DNA of 55,017 bases from Bigelowiella natans CCMP2755. Taxonomy: Eukaryota > Cercozoa > Chlorarachniophyceae. Below the pieces are notes generated by a model. The model ran no database searches and was not told the DNA's origin. It worked only from the letters and a program-made list of their open reading frames with translations. The first letter of the stretch is position 1, and each line of letters begins with the position of its first letter. The position numbers and the translations under genes are program-made. Below are positions 23,625 through 35,345 of this stretch, piece by piece. The stretch is taken from assembly GCA_000320545.1 (NCBI GenBank), contig ADNK01002880.1, positions 1 to 55,017 on the forward strand, in the 5' to 3' direction.

Positions 23625-24379
23625 AGTACAGCAATGCATTCAATGCATTGAAAGAAACAACGCAATATCTGTATGAGACGGATATAATGAATTAATTAAA
23701 AGTTTTCAATTGTCATCCTAATGTAGCTGTGCAAAGCAGCGGCTACAGCAGCACTCATGCTACATGTATTTCTTTCCGCTGATGTCTTTCATGCATGTAA
23801 ACACCACAACCCCCTACGTGTGTGATACTAAGTCCCCATCCAGTTAAATATCCTTTCACATAAATGTCACAAATAATGTGCAGCCTCTGTGCTTCTAAAT
23901 GTTAATGCTTTCTAAACCTTTCTAACTTTCTAGCTTTGCACCTAGATGTGTGCTGCTGTGATTCCAACGATGCGTGTGCAATTATCAGCTCTTGTTCCCA
24001 TCTAGGTACGCTAGCATGCTATTACGACACACATCAAGACACAATAACGTAGGCGTGTGCAATGTCTTTGTTAGCTTAGCAATAGCACGATGAAATATGT
24101 GCGCTAGTCGATATATATATATGCATGGTATAATAATCATATTAGAGAAAATATTATATCTGGAATGCTATAATAGCTTGTTTTTGCTGCGCTATGTGAC
24201 TCAAACTGTCCATGCAATAACAGTGCGCCTCTTAAGTACATTATGTACTAACCAGCTTGTTGCATGTCGCAGAACTGCATGCACGCCAGATGAATGCTGT
24301 TCGCAAGTCTAAAACACGCGTCTAGCTGCAATGTCATGTAGCATGATTACTGTAGATTAATTGACTTATGACGCACTTG
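23625..24379. other. Convergent 3'-3' spacer with CTAG and GCATGC words
   Basis: The spacer lies between the transporter stop and the stop of the glycosylase exons. About six CTAG and three GCATGC-like words occur (for example ctaggtacgctagcatgc at about 24003). It is AT-rich with no credible coding frame. It probably contains both 3' UTRs. Confidence 0.45.
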
Positions 24380-24607
24380 CTAGCATCCAAATGTATAAGC
24401 AGCTTCCTTCGTCTCCACTACATGCCACATGTACCAGCTGCCTATTGTACGATACGGTCTCCAAGCATTAGCAATCTTCAAAAGATCATCTCGCCCGGGA
24501 AGCTTTTCCACTATAGTCTCTGCATCAGGATCAATCTCCATCTCGTACAGACGCTTGAACGCCTTCCTTACAGCTAAATCTCCCACCTGAATAATAACGA
24601 CGCGACA

Positions 24608-24639
<32 letters not shown>

Positions 24640-25406
24640 GTGTGTATGTATGTGTGTGTGTATGTGTGTGACAAGTCCCAATCGCAGGTAGAGTGGAGAG
24701 TTTGTGCTCAATTCCGCACATGTATACCGGAAGAATGTCTGGACGTCCAAGCGAGAACATCATAAACATTTGCACCGACCTTTTGTTATTAATGGTGAGA
24801 AAGACGAACAACAGACAAGCGAAGATTCGGCCAATAAAAAATGTGCCAACAGCAACTCACCCAAGCCCAAGAAATGCAAGCACAAAAATTCAAGATGACG
24901 TGCTTCGGTCCAAATTTTCTAACAACAGCTCGCTTCCTCTCCATTACCACTCGCCGAGGCCCTTAACTTTGCAGAGCGCCTCCATGACCTCAATATCCTT
25001 CATCTTACGCAGCTTCTCATTGGTCAGACTTCCATCGCCAAATTTGTCGGAGAGATCGAGTAAATAGCTCACCTTCGGCCGCGAAAGGCCTATTGCTAGT
25101 CTTTTTTCATGGTTCTCATCAATCCCGAGACCCTTCACGGAGCTTGGGTTAAGATGCGACTCCCCGCCGCAGGCCTCCACAAGTCTGGCAAAAATCCGTG
25201 CGGCTGACTTCACGGAAAGCTGCTGGTAGACGATACTTCGGCATAGCGACTTAAACGCATCCAAGCCAAGTCGTGGGATTAGACTTGTTGGAGGGCCGAT
25301 TTGTCGAATGACCTGAGAAGTGGGTTGTATAACAAGAAAGGAAGAGGAGTAGGAAGTAGTAATAATAACTAATTGGGCTAAAGAGCTGCTCAGCATGAAA
25401 TCATTA

Positions 25407-25450
<44 letters not shown>

Positions 25451-25702
25451 CAACCCGAGCCAATCTTGCATCATTTTCGGAGAGGTGGCTGAGAGCTGCT
25501 GATAACAGCTTTGTTGATATTCTCGGTTGGTTTCCAGTATGGTCCTCCCCAACGGTCAGCTTAGCCAAGCTCAAAAGCTTGCTCGATGCACTCTTTGCCC
25601 TCTTCTTCGGAGATTTTTTCGAGGGCTTTTTCGTTCTTTTCTTTGCCTTTTTCGGCTGGGTGGAAGCTGCATCCACCATCTTCCCTTCCTCCTCGTGACA
25701 TT
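24380..25702 (-). CDS. AlkA/MAG-type DNA-3-methyladenine glycosylase module
   Basis: Exons are 25702-25455, 25312-24948, 24779-24728 and 24586-24380, all in phase. A Lys-rich basic segment (QPKKAKKRTKKPSKKSPKKR) comes first; it is a likely NLS or DNA-binding tail. The HhH-GPD domain follows: FKSLCRSIVYQQLSVKSAAR, then the helix-hairpin-helix KVKGLGEWSVQMFMMFSLGR. The catalytic aspartate lies in GRPDILPVGDLAVRKAF. The domain ends AWRPYRTIGSWYMWH, all hallmarks of AlkA/Mag1 base-excision glycosylases that remove alkylated purines. The first exon begins right after an excellent polypyrimidine acceptor (ttctatacctag), 189 nt from the helicase donor at 25891. The codon phase matches (G|AA). I therefore read this as the C-terminal part of the helicase gene. 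The alternative is a separate gene starting at the ATG near 25679 (MVDAASTQ). Confidence 0.88.
24608..24670. repeat. (GT)n microsatellite in glycosylase intron
   Basis: About 30 GT units with a few substitutions lie between the exons 24779-24728 and 24586-24380. Confidence 0.9.
25413..25450. repeat. (TA)n microsatellite in glycosylase intron
   Basis: A run of TA directly follows the exon that ends at 25455 (donor gttggaat), inside the intron 25454-25313. Confidence 0.9.
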
Positions 25703-25868
25703 CTAGGTATAGAAACACACCAAGAAGAAGCAAAATCAGTGGCCCTCCCTACCTTACTACCAAACTCTAGTTGCATCGAATTAAAAAAAAAAAACTACGA
25801 GAATAAGCATAAGCATGCTCTGCACTCTCCTGCCAGTATTCTGATTATTTTGAATAATGCCCACGTAA

Positions 25869-28800
25869 TCATAGCTGGAACGCATACATACCAGAGGAGC
25901 GAGCGTCAGATCTGCTGCCTGCACGAGAGGCACTTCTAGGCACTCTAGCCGAGAAGGCCCCATCGTCTCGGTAAACACGGTCGTCATTATTTTCAGGTAG
26001 GACGGTTCCAATCTTCCTCTTCTTCCGCTGTTTTCCCGCTGTGTTTACGGGCGACGCGGAGCTGCTGCTGGCAGCGCTATTGCTGACGAGTGCGTTCATC
26101 CGCCGGCGGAATGCTTTGCCCAGTGTCCCGAGTTTGGACGTCTTCGCGTCCCGATGATGGCCTCCCGGTGCCAAAGACGCTGCAGCTGCTAATGAAGCAT
26201 CAAGCCCATGCTCCTGGAAGCGATGCGACAACGGATCGAGGAACTGGCGGAAGAATGCACCGCAAAGTCGGATGTTGGCCGCCTCGATCTCCTCGAGCGT
26301 GTTCGCAGCGTAGAGAAGGGAGAGAATCAGAGTCTTCCTTTCCTGGCCAGGCCGGTCTATCCGCCCCTTGATTTGTTCCATGATGTCCCCGGGTTGAGGC
26401 CGGATTATAATGGCGTCGCCTTCTTCCTGTAGATTCAGCCCGTGGGAGGCAGCTAGCACAGACACAACAAGAGGGCCTTGGGAACTATTATCATCTTCTT
26501 TTTCATCACGATCTCCGTCCTGCCCTCTCCTCCTACGGCCAACAGTTGTCTTCCTCCTTTTCTGTTGCTTGCGCAGCTTCGAGGAAGGGCCGGGTAGCGA
26601 CGCCAGGCTTCTCGCGTTGGGAATGAGTTTCAAAAAGCGAGCCTCCTCCAGCTTCGTGAGCGCGAAGACGATTGGCCTCCGCCCCTCCTCCTGCAAGGCT
26701 TTGACCTCCGCACAAATAGAGGCTGGGAGCAGCCGTGTCTCGAACCGCTTGCGCAAGAAAGCCTTCAGTCGGGAAAATATCAGACGCGCGTCCCTCCCAA
26801 CCTGAAGGGCACTTGTCTTCAAGATGTCACGGTACGCACGTGCATCGTCCTCATCCAGCCGAAGCCCGCGGTAGCGAATCTTCCACTTGCGGCGATTCTC
26901 CGGCACGTGACAGATGATGTGCTCCCTGAGCAAGCATGGCAGGTATGCTCGGGTTCGTGGTAGTGACGAGCGCAGCATCCTAACCATGTAGAACAACTTC
27001 GAGAACTTTGACCGGAAGAACGTCGCTGAGAGCAGCAGCACTCCGCATCGCGACGCCGAAACCTGTAATATATATATATATATATATATGATGATATTTT
27101 TGAGAGTGAGGTGATGAGGATTCGTCGCGAAAAAGCCTGGAGATGCAGATGGCTCTACCTGTCGCCAGGCTTCCCCAGTGTGGAGTGCACTGTCGTTTTG
27201 TATCGAAAGACACTCGTCAATAACCACAAAGTCCCATCCTGTTTGCTTGGAGAAGATATGGTCGCGGGCCCGTGAGAGCGTCGTGATTACGAGGCTTCTC
27301 GAGGACAGCACAGCGTCCTTCCCTCGAGGACTCGAGCCTGCAAAAACACACAAGGCCGTCAAACATTTAGTTGCTTGGCTCTCATAACCTCTTCATAATT
27401 CCCACTGCTGTGTTGGTCTCTCCACCCTCTTCCCATTTCTCCCGTTTCCCTCACTCTTACGTATCGGTGGCCCCACTCCAGCGGAGGAGACGCCTTTGCT
27501 CACCAGACGTCCGTTTGCCTTCTGGCATATGATGTCGAAGCCGCGCGTGTGGATGAGGGCCTGATTCGCCCACTCATTGATGAGAGGATTGGTCGGGACA
27601 AGGACGAGAAATCCCTTCCGTTCCACGCGCCTCTCCTCGAGATGGCGACTGATCTCGCACATGCTGCCTAGCGCCGTAAGCGTTTTCCCCGCCCCCACCG
27701 CACTGGCATCTGCAAAGCCGCGCTTCCCCGCCGAGATACCGGCCATGATTTCGCCCACCGCTTTGCACTGGTGTTCCCACAGCGCCGTCTTCACAACGGG
27801 GCATGGAAAGGAGGGACGTGGCCGGAGCCTTGTTGTCGTCAATCGGCTTGCTGAACTCCTCGAGCCGCTGTCGCCGTCGCCACATTCACCATCGTGCTCG
27901 CATACTTCACCACGCACACCGCCTCTATCTATTCCCATCGCCTTGCTGCGGACAAGGGCGCTATCTGTCGCGGCGAAGGACTGGCCGTCATCGTAGGTGC
28001 CAAAGGCTAAAAACTGCACGCAGCGGAGGAGATGCATGAAGGTGGGCGATGACGTGCCACGTAAGCGAAACCTGAGTTCCCCACACCGGATAACATTGAA
28101 CGGGTACAACGCCTGCAGCATGAAGAGGAGGCGCAGCATGACGCCTTCGGTCATTTGCTGAACTGACCCTACTCTTCTCAACCCTGAAGAATCGACAGGG
28201 GAGATGACGATGGTACTATCTCCATAACTACTGCTAGTGTTGCTGCTGCTGCTGCTAGAGCCGCCGCTCTCCACATCCTCTCGAGTCACGAATTTTACAA
28301 AGAGATCTCTCCAGACTTCGCGACTTAACTCGCTCCGATAGCTTCCATTGCTACTGCTGGCACTTTTCTTGTCGGCCCTCTTGGCAAGTCGCAGCCAGTC
28401 GTACACAGCATGAAATCGCTGCTGATTTCTATCAAATGCAAAACACTTTCTGTTGATCGTGACTCTCTTGGAAAAAATGAACATAATATCTAGGTGGAAA
28501 ACATAACGCAAAATGAAATATTTATACGCAGGTGAAAGATGTAGTCAATCTTATATTAGCTTCTTCGGATATTTTCTCCCCTCTTCGCTCATTCGTTTTA
28601 TAGAACCTTCTCTCCTCCTCTATCTTCCTTTCCTTCCTCGCTGCAGCCGAGAGAGATTGAAGCAGGGCAAAGCCCTCACTCCCAGTTTCGCCTTCCTGAT
28701 CACCCTCATCACCATGCTGGCGCTGCTGCTTGCTATCCCCAGTTCCCATGGAATCCCCATGCGAACAACCTTTTTCTTCCTTTTTATTTTGTGTGTCCGC

Positions 28801-29468
28801 TGTTCCTTCTACTCGGACATAAAGCGCCTTTTTCACCAACGACTCCAGCTGCTCCGGCATTTCCTTGAAAACCAGCGGCTTTTCGCACGGTACTAAGGCG
28901 CGGCTGGCGTCGAACGCCGAGAGCCTCAGCCCGTTTGCAAAGAACGACAGGGTTGGAGTCTTCTCGCTGGCGCTGCTACTATTACTCCTTCTCGCCTTAG
29001 ATTTTGGTTTCCTCTCTCGATCAATTTCTACCCGAACTAAAATGGCCTTGGGGAGTGGCTTTCCGTTCCCCCCCCTTCTGCTAGTATACCTGAAACACAT
29101 ATGAATCATTAGGATTATGTTTGTCCTTGCGTGTATAGCTTCGTACAATCTGCTACTTGCATATGCCTCGCCCATACATGAAGCAGCCAGCGCTGCATGC
29201 TGAACTGCATGCAATGAATCACCGATGATCAAACTCCCATCGCCAGGCGAAGCCAACTGGAGGAGCCCCGGGATTGACGCGAATACCAGTTTCGAGCTTT
29301 TCTAGGACCTTCCTCCTCACGGCGCATTTCACGGAAGAATCTTCTACAATTTGCGACGCGGAAGCCTCGTTGGAACTTGTCGAAAGCACAGTTTGCACGA
29401 GGAATGGATCCTGCTTGTCGCCGCACAAAGTAGCAATGTACGCTCCGGAGTAGGAGCTTGATGAAGGC

Positions 29469-29505
<37 letters not shown>

Positions 29506-32500
29506 TTCTTGAGGATGTGATAGTATCTTGAGGCCGGGAGAACGAGCTAGTACTGCCCACATCGCGACTTTGACGCTTTCGAATACTGGAATTCGTGGTT
29601 TTTTGTTTCCGTTGTCTTTTTTGATTTGCGTATGTGTCCTTCTGCTTCCCTCTTGTACTGTTTCTACAATGTTCGTTTATTGTGCGTTTATCCCCCCCCT
29701 CACCTCCGGCGTGGTCTGTATCGCTCTCTTTTGATAGACCAACGATGTGTGAGGCCCCAAATAGCTGAAGAAAAGCCACCTGAATCGGTAAAATGAGAAT
29801 GCATAAAATGTGGAGATCCCATAAAATTTGTCGCGAATCTGAATTCCTCCCCCATCCATTCATACCAACACCAGACGCACGATGATCAGGACTATTACAG
29901 TATAATTTATGAATCTACCCGTGCCTCATATTGCGTTGGCTTTCGTCCGTATTTTGCAAGATCTCCGTCACAGATAGGCAACACCCCTGGTGATTCCTCT
30001 TTCTTTACGACGGTGTTTATGCTCTTGACGGCAGTTATCGGCGTTGTCGCAGTTGCAATTTCCCTTGGCATTAGCGATGATTGTGATCCCCCAAAGGCTT
30101 CAGATCCGAGCATTGCTGTTTTTCTAACCGTCTTTGTCACAGATGATCTTGTGAATGGTGTAATCCCAGCCATTGTTGCTTGAGTTGTTGCGGCAGTATC
30201 TCGAAGATGTGTTTGGATAGCTTCGATTACCCGCAGAAGACGCACCTCGCGACCTGATAACGTGAGGACATCTTCGATAGGTTTTCCGAGCCAGCGCAAC
30301 GACGATGCCTCCTCGTCTCCCCGCTGCTTTCCCCCTTTTTGTCCAGAAATCAAACGATTTAAAAATAAGATGCTAGCACACACATACAATACAGGCATAG
30401 ATATACACTCCGCACACGCACAGATATCGTATACTCATTCATATATACAACTTGGTTTTACCAAAGAGACTAGTGTCACGATAAGAATGGGAACGAGAAC
30501 GAATATAACAACGCAAACTCAACCAACACGTGAAACATATTCAATCACTCCATCTCTGGCTGGTCTTAATGTACCGAGGTTGGTAGACGTCCTAGGCTCC
30601 TGCGACGTATTAATGTCAGGCACTAACGTGTCATTTTGACTCCCAACGCTGGTCTCCTCCTTTCCTTCCTCAATGATCTCCTCCGTTACAATTCCATTTT
30701 CCTTTTGCTTCTGGTGCTTCCTAGCTGTGACGGAAATGCCATCATTACCAATGTTGGCGCTTTCTCGCTTTTCTGTTTTCCCCTCCCCAGCATTATCACC
30801 GTCGCCTTCCCCATCCTCGTCCTCAGACGTGTCCTTGCCCATAAACTGCATGATTCGGAACAGCTCCTGACGGGGCCCACCGTCCCTTCTCGATGTTCGC
30901 GCATTGACACCGGAACTGAGTCGCCACACGAGGCCGGAGAGCGCTCGCAGGGAATGCTGATAGTCGCAACAGTTTAAGTCTGCGTGGTTCTTTGTGGTGC
31001 AATGTGTTTGAATGAAAACGTTATCATCGCTCTCCGCCAATCGTCTAGAAATTTAGGTTTGCGAGAGATTATAAAACTCGAAATCTAACACTATAACTTG
31101 CTGATTCTTCTACCTGAGAGGCCTCTCTCGGAGGATACGGCAGCGACGCTTGGAGGAACAATAGCATATTGCTATGAAACTGATGATCAAATGCACAAAG
31201 TCGCGCTCGATCTTCAGCAACGGACACCTGGTGCAAATCCACATCGCCAACCGCCTTGTCCTCGTGCGTATCATCTTCAGAATAGGCTTTGAGAGGCATC
31301 AGGTTCCTCCCTCCCTTCAACATCGTCTTGGTTTGACAATTGCTGGCTCCTTTCACCTTTTTGTTCTTCCCCCTCTTTCCGTTGGTCCTTTCGGCCGGGC
31401 TCAGCATGCTGAGGTAGCGCAAAAGGAGGTTTTGCTCACCGGCGTTGAGGGGCATTAGCATGATTGCTGCACGGATGCTATTCCGGAGATACATCTCATG
31501 CTCCTTGGGATCATCGTGAGTGCCGGCACTGTTCTTAGTAGAACGACCAGCATTTGCCTTCTCCTCTCTATTTCCACTAGGCCTTAATCCTCCCTCAAAT
31601 CCGGAGCAAATATTTTCCAGAAGCTTCTCGCTGCTATCCGCTCTAAATCCCCTCCATGGCCAGTGCGATTCTAGGAAAATAATTCTCATACCGTACAGTA
31701 CAGATATGATCTATTGGCTTTCGAAAGCTATTTAATTGTTTCTTCATAGGGCGTTCATTCATTGGGAAATTTGCACACGCACCGCAAAACCACCAACCCC
31801 CCGGCCCCACCCCACACCACTACCTGGCTCATCGTTAGCCTGTAAGGCCAGAGCTGTGTTCTTGCAGGCATGCAGTAGGGGTTCGGGTAACACGAAACGA
31901 GAGTCGACCATAGCAATTAGAGATATTGCGAGGAGATCGTCAAGCCCCACCATGGTCCGCGTGGCCTTTCGGAATGGGCCGACGTCTTCCAGAGCTGCGA
32001 CGAATAGCCTCCACGCGAAAACGAAAGTTCCTAGAAAACCAAAAACAGTGACGGTCTGATTTCTCTCGTTCATCTGGCGATTCGAAGTCAAATCTCACCA
32101 GACTGCTTCGCATCGGGCGTTCCGGGGTTTTGAGTACTGTGGCGGTTTCCAGCTCGAGCTAGCACCTCTATCGCCTTGTTACAGTTAACACATTGGACAG
32201 AAGTAGTAGGGAATTTGCGTCATTGCCATTAGAGATGCGAGAGGTTGCATATTGTGATCCACACGCACCAAGCAACTTTCGCAAAATCTAAACATAGCCT
32301 CCCCCGATTCTATTGCGCCCCTCAGAAGAAGAGGCTTGATGATCGGCCATCACAATGATAAAATAGCCTGATGCTTATCGCGTATCCCGCACAAGTAACT
32401 ACCTCGACAAGGGACTGAGGCCCGGATAAACAGAGACCCCGTCGTATGCACCTTTGCATCAGCAATGCTGGATACCGCAGCTGCAGTGCAGCCTTTGTTG

Positions 32501-32797
32501 CGCGGCTGAATAGCGTCGAATCGTGTCCGCTATTGCGACGACGGTGGAAGCTGCGATGGGTAATAGAGCCGATTTCTGTTACTCCTTGATCAGGCTTTTC
32601 CTCATGGTCGAATCCAGGCTCTTCTTCCTCATCCACAAGTTCATTTTCTTCATTTCTCTCTAGATGAGGCAAGAGGCTGGGATCGACGCTCAATACCCCT
32701 ACGCAGAGAGAGGGTGACCCGCCCAGATCTTGATGTGCATTTCGTCCTCGTGAGTTGGGCAGTGGGGATGGCTTGTCTACGCTCCCTTTCTTGCTTG
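25869..32797 (-). CDS. SF2/SNF2-like helicase, probably fused to the AlkA module
   Basis: Exons with matching phases are approximately 32797-32403, 32330-32253, 32205-32104, 32056-31824, 31675-31111, 31017-30535, 30350-29919, 29779-29223, 29083-28536, 28470-27461, 27337-27159 and 27062-25892. Helicase motifs run in order. They are KTALWEHQCKAVGEI, SAVGAGKTLTAL (Walker A), VLVPTNPLINEW, VVIDECLSIQND (motif II, DEC instead of DEAH/DEAD), LLLSATFFRSK (III), SVLAASHGLNLQ and IKGRIDRPGQERK (VI). The N-terminal half of about 1,100 residues is low-complexity (polySer, acidic runs) with islands of order, such as FAWRLFVAALEDVGPF and SSEKLLENICSGFEGG. The exon ends either at the stop at 25869 or, more likely, at the donor gtatgt (25891) that joins the glycosylase exons. 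The full product is then about 2,200 residues. The first exon and start codon were not found; the gene could even continue into the 32978-35345 locus. Confidence 0.72.
27064..27092. repeat. (TA)n abutting the splice acceptor
   Basis: On the coding strand a (TA)n run leads straight into ttacag at the acceptor of the exon starting at 27062. It replaces a normal polypyrimidine tract. Confidence 0.85.
29464..29506. repeat. (GAT)n coding repeat, polySer
   Basis: A run of GAT triplets on the plus strand reads as TCA on the minus strand. It encodes a Ser tract in the helicase N-terminal half. Confidence 0.85.
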
Positions 32798-32946
32798 TGG
32801 CTTCTACGATTGAATGATATACAGCACGTATGAATAGGAGGGGACTCGTTAGGGAAGAGGCTGAACAACAAACTAAAACCAACACACCCACCCACACACA
32901 CTTAAACATATACATTTATAGATTTACATCCATGTAATACATTATA

Positions 32947-32952
32947 TTTATT
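32947..32952 (-). terminator. AATAAA-like polyadenylation signal
   Basis: AATAAA on the minus strand lies about 26 bases past the TAG at 32978. It supports the end of the upstream minus-strand gene there. Confidence 0.3.
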
Positions 32953-32977
32953 CATTTCTTTACATGTACTAAATGCA

Positions 32978-34285
32978 CTAGCGTGCGCTCGGAGGTTTGT
33001 TTTGATGACCGTTTTGTTTTGTCTTGTGCTCCGATCGCGATCTCTGCCTTTGCTGATATGAGTGACGCTTTTTCGCATGGTTTGGTAGCGCCTCTCCCTC
33101 CCCTAACTCGCCATTTTCTTCCTTCACAACTCTTGAGGCATTAGGGAGAGGGATATGACCACGTATGAGTCGGTGCAGCGAACAGCCTCCGGCCTCATCA
33201 CTTCCCTGCCCGGCTCTGTACCGACGAATTGCTACCCTATATCATTTCAAAAGGTATTGTGCTAGATGAGTGTTGGATGAGTTCTTTCTCTACCTCGATA
33301 GGAGGTTATCTTCGGTTCCATATTTGACTACTAAAATGCCATGAAGCACAAATCATAGAACTCTCTCTCTGCATTCAGGTAAAGAACCGTAAGAGCCTCG
33401 CCGTAGTATACCCAACGCATATCTACGCAGACAAAACAGAACATTCGATGACGAGATTAAAAAGTATCAGCAGCGAAGACATCGGAAAATCGACGGGGAG
33501 GGTGGCTACTGGTTAGACTAAACTAGTCTTGAACAAGGAGAAATCCAATGTGTTTCTATGAAGGATCTGTCACCTCGAGTTGTGGGCTGAGCTTCTGCGC
33601 TCTCATTATCGCCTCAATCTGTTAATAAAAGCAGAAATGCAGCACAAAAGGAATATTCATCGTGCCTCCCCCTCGCTCATCACGACATGTTAGCTGCAAC
33701 GGGTAATACTCCGACTCCGAGAAGAGGATACTTCCAGAGGAGGATGCAAACTAATTCAAGAAGATGCGATATTACTAATGCTTTTACCTGATCCTTCCGC
33801 ATCCATTTTTCATTTGACCGAAGCTGCATGCCCAGCGTGGCTCTCACCCCTCTTTAGATCAACAAAATAGTAGAAGCCGTGCAAACACCATAAGATACGG
33901 AAATGGGAAAGGAACGTAATCACGAATATGACCAAGGCAACCACCCCCCGTCTTTCCCTCCCCGCTCCTTTCTTTGATTCGGTCTCACTTGCATCAATGT
34001 CTTCTTTTGTTGTCATTTATCTTTTTCTAGTGTAAGATTTCTGTTTGGACTGACATATCGGTGAAACGCCTTGCAAACTCATCGCCATTTGCAAATCTCT
34101 GGCCTGTTACATTCATCCTTCCATCAGCGCCGGGAGTAAATAAGACTCAGTGTGTAAATGCGTCGAAATATCCAAACCTATGCAGTCCGCGGAAATAGCT
34201 GTTTTTCCTTGAGAATTTAGCATAAAATTAGGAGGGTAATTATTGATGATGCAGTTATGAATTTGTGCCAATTTCTCGAAAAGAG

Positions 34286-34335
<50 letters not shown>

Positions 34336-34926
34336 GAAACAACGTACCCGGGTCAATCTCCTCCAAGACAAAAGCTACTGGAAGGTCGTCTCTGTAGATT
34401 ATCAAAAACACAAGGGATATATGGTGACAAGAGACGGAAGATCTTGAATAAGTGGCATCGCATACACCAACAAAAATTAAATAGGAACAAAAGCAATGTA
34501 GCGGGGAGGACGAGGAAGAGGTGGTGAAAGTGGAGGGGGGACGGCATCGAGGCAGCACTGTTCGAAATTAGTGAATTTATTGGAAGAAACGATAGAGGAA
34601 AATGGTGACTCATTGTGTTCTGGCAATGCTACCTCCATCGAAGCTGAGCCCTTTGTTTTGCGACGTCTGAAAGAACTCCGATATCCTGGGTGCAAGTATA
34701 GTTTTTAAGAGGACAGGTCAGAAGAGAGCAGCTTTCAATTCTCTTGTTGTCCCGCCCTCTTCTTAATCGCATAACCTCATCACCTCATTCGCATAGGTAG
34801 GGGGCACTTGCATGCCATTAGACTGATGCCATAGCTTGATTAAGGCTCCTATACTAAGTGCATCGTCATGAAACAGCTGAAAGCACAGATAAGGATACAA
34901 CAAGTACACAAGAGTGAGTAATATAT

Positions 34927-34964
<38 letters not shown>

Positions 34965-35345
34965 TGCATAGAGTGGGACAAGACGAGGAGGGGGGGGGGT
35001 CGAAGCACAAAACAAATACTACCTTATTCTTGACATGCTGCACGTCTTTACCATGCGCTAGGGACTCCATTGCATAGGCAATGCTTTGATGTGAAAGGAT
35101 GGGTGGGAATGGTTCCAGCACTCTGATCTAAGGAATCCAAATATCAGCAAAATTGTTTACATTTAACAACGCCGAAGTGAACCTTGAGACACGGTGAGCT
35201 ACATGCTATTTAAACAACACTGCACAGGACGATGTCGCTTCTTCAGCAATATAGTTTATACAATGCGCAAGCTGCCCAAATCCTGCCCCCTTTCTACTAA
35301 AAGAAGGTGAGTCTGTGGAGCATACTGTGAGTCCGAATTTGACAT
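32978..35345 (-). CDS. Uncharacterised multi-exon protein
   Basis: The start ATG at 35345 gives MSNSDSQYAPQTHLLLVERG, ending at donor gtataa. It joins in phase 0 to LEPFPPILSHQSIAYAMES (about 35127-35025), then LFHDDALSIGALIKLWHQSN (about 34880-34795). Further exons read SFRRRKTKGSASME (about 34680-34635), DDLPVAFVLEEIDP (about 34390-34350), MNVTGQRFANGDEFARRFTD (about 34120-34050), SSSGSILFSESEYYPLQL (about 33750-33695) and IEAIMRAQKLSPQLE (33621-33577). The end is MRWVYYGEALTVLYLNAERE (about 33420-33340) and a last exon AIRRYRAGQGSDEAGGCSLH, finishing in a basic, Gln/Lys-rich tail with stop TAG at 32978. No family was recognised. The basic tail suggests a nuclear or nucleic-acid-associated protein. 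An AATAAA follows the stop. No CTAG island separates it from the helicase locus, so a merged gene cannot be excluded. Confidence 0.45.
34292..34327. repeat. (GA)n microsatellite
   Basis: A perfect GA run lies in the intron downstream of the DDLPVAFVLEEIDP exon. Confidence 0.9.
34930..34961. repeat. (TA)n microsatellite
   Basis: About 15 TA units lie in the intron between the exons at about 35025 and 34880. Confidence 0.9.

Noticed and set aside
29344-29562. Minus ORF with a polyHis run
   Set aside because: It is another frame of the (TCA)n tract that encodes polySer in the helicase; neighbouring exons join in the Ser frame.
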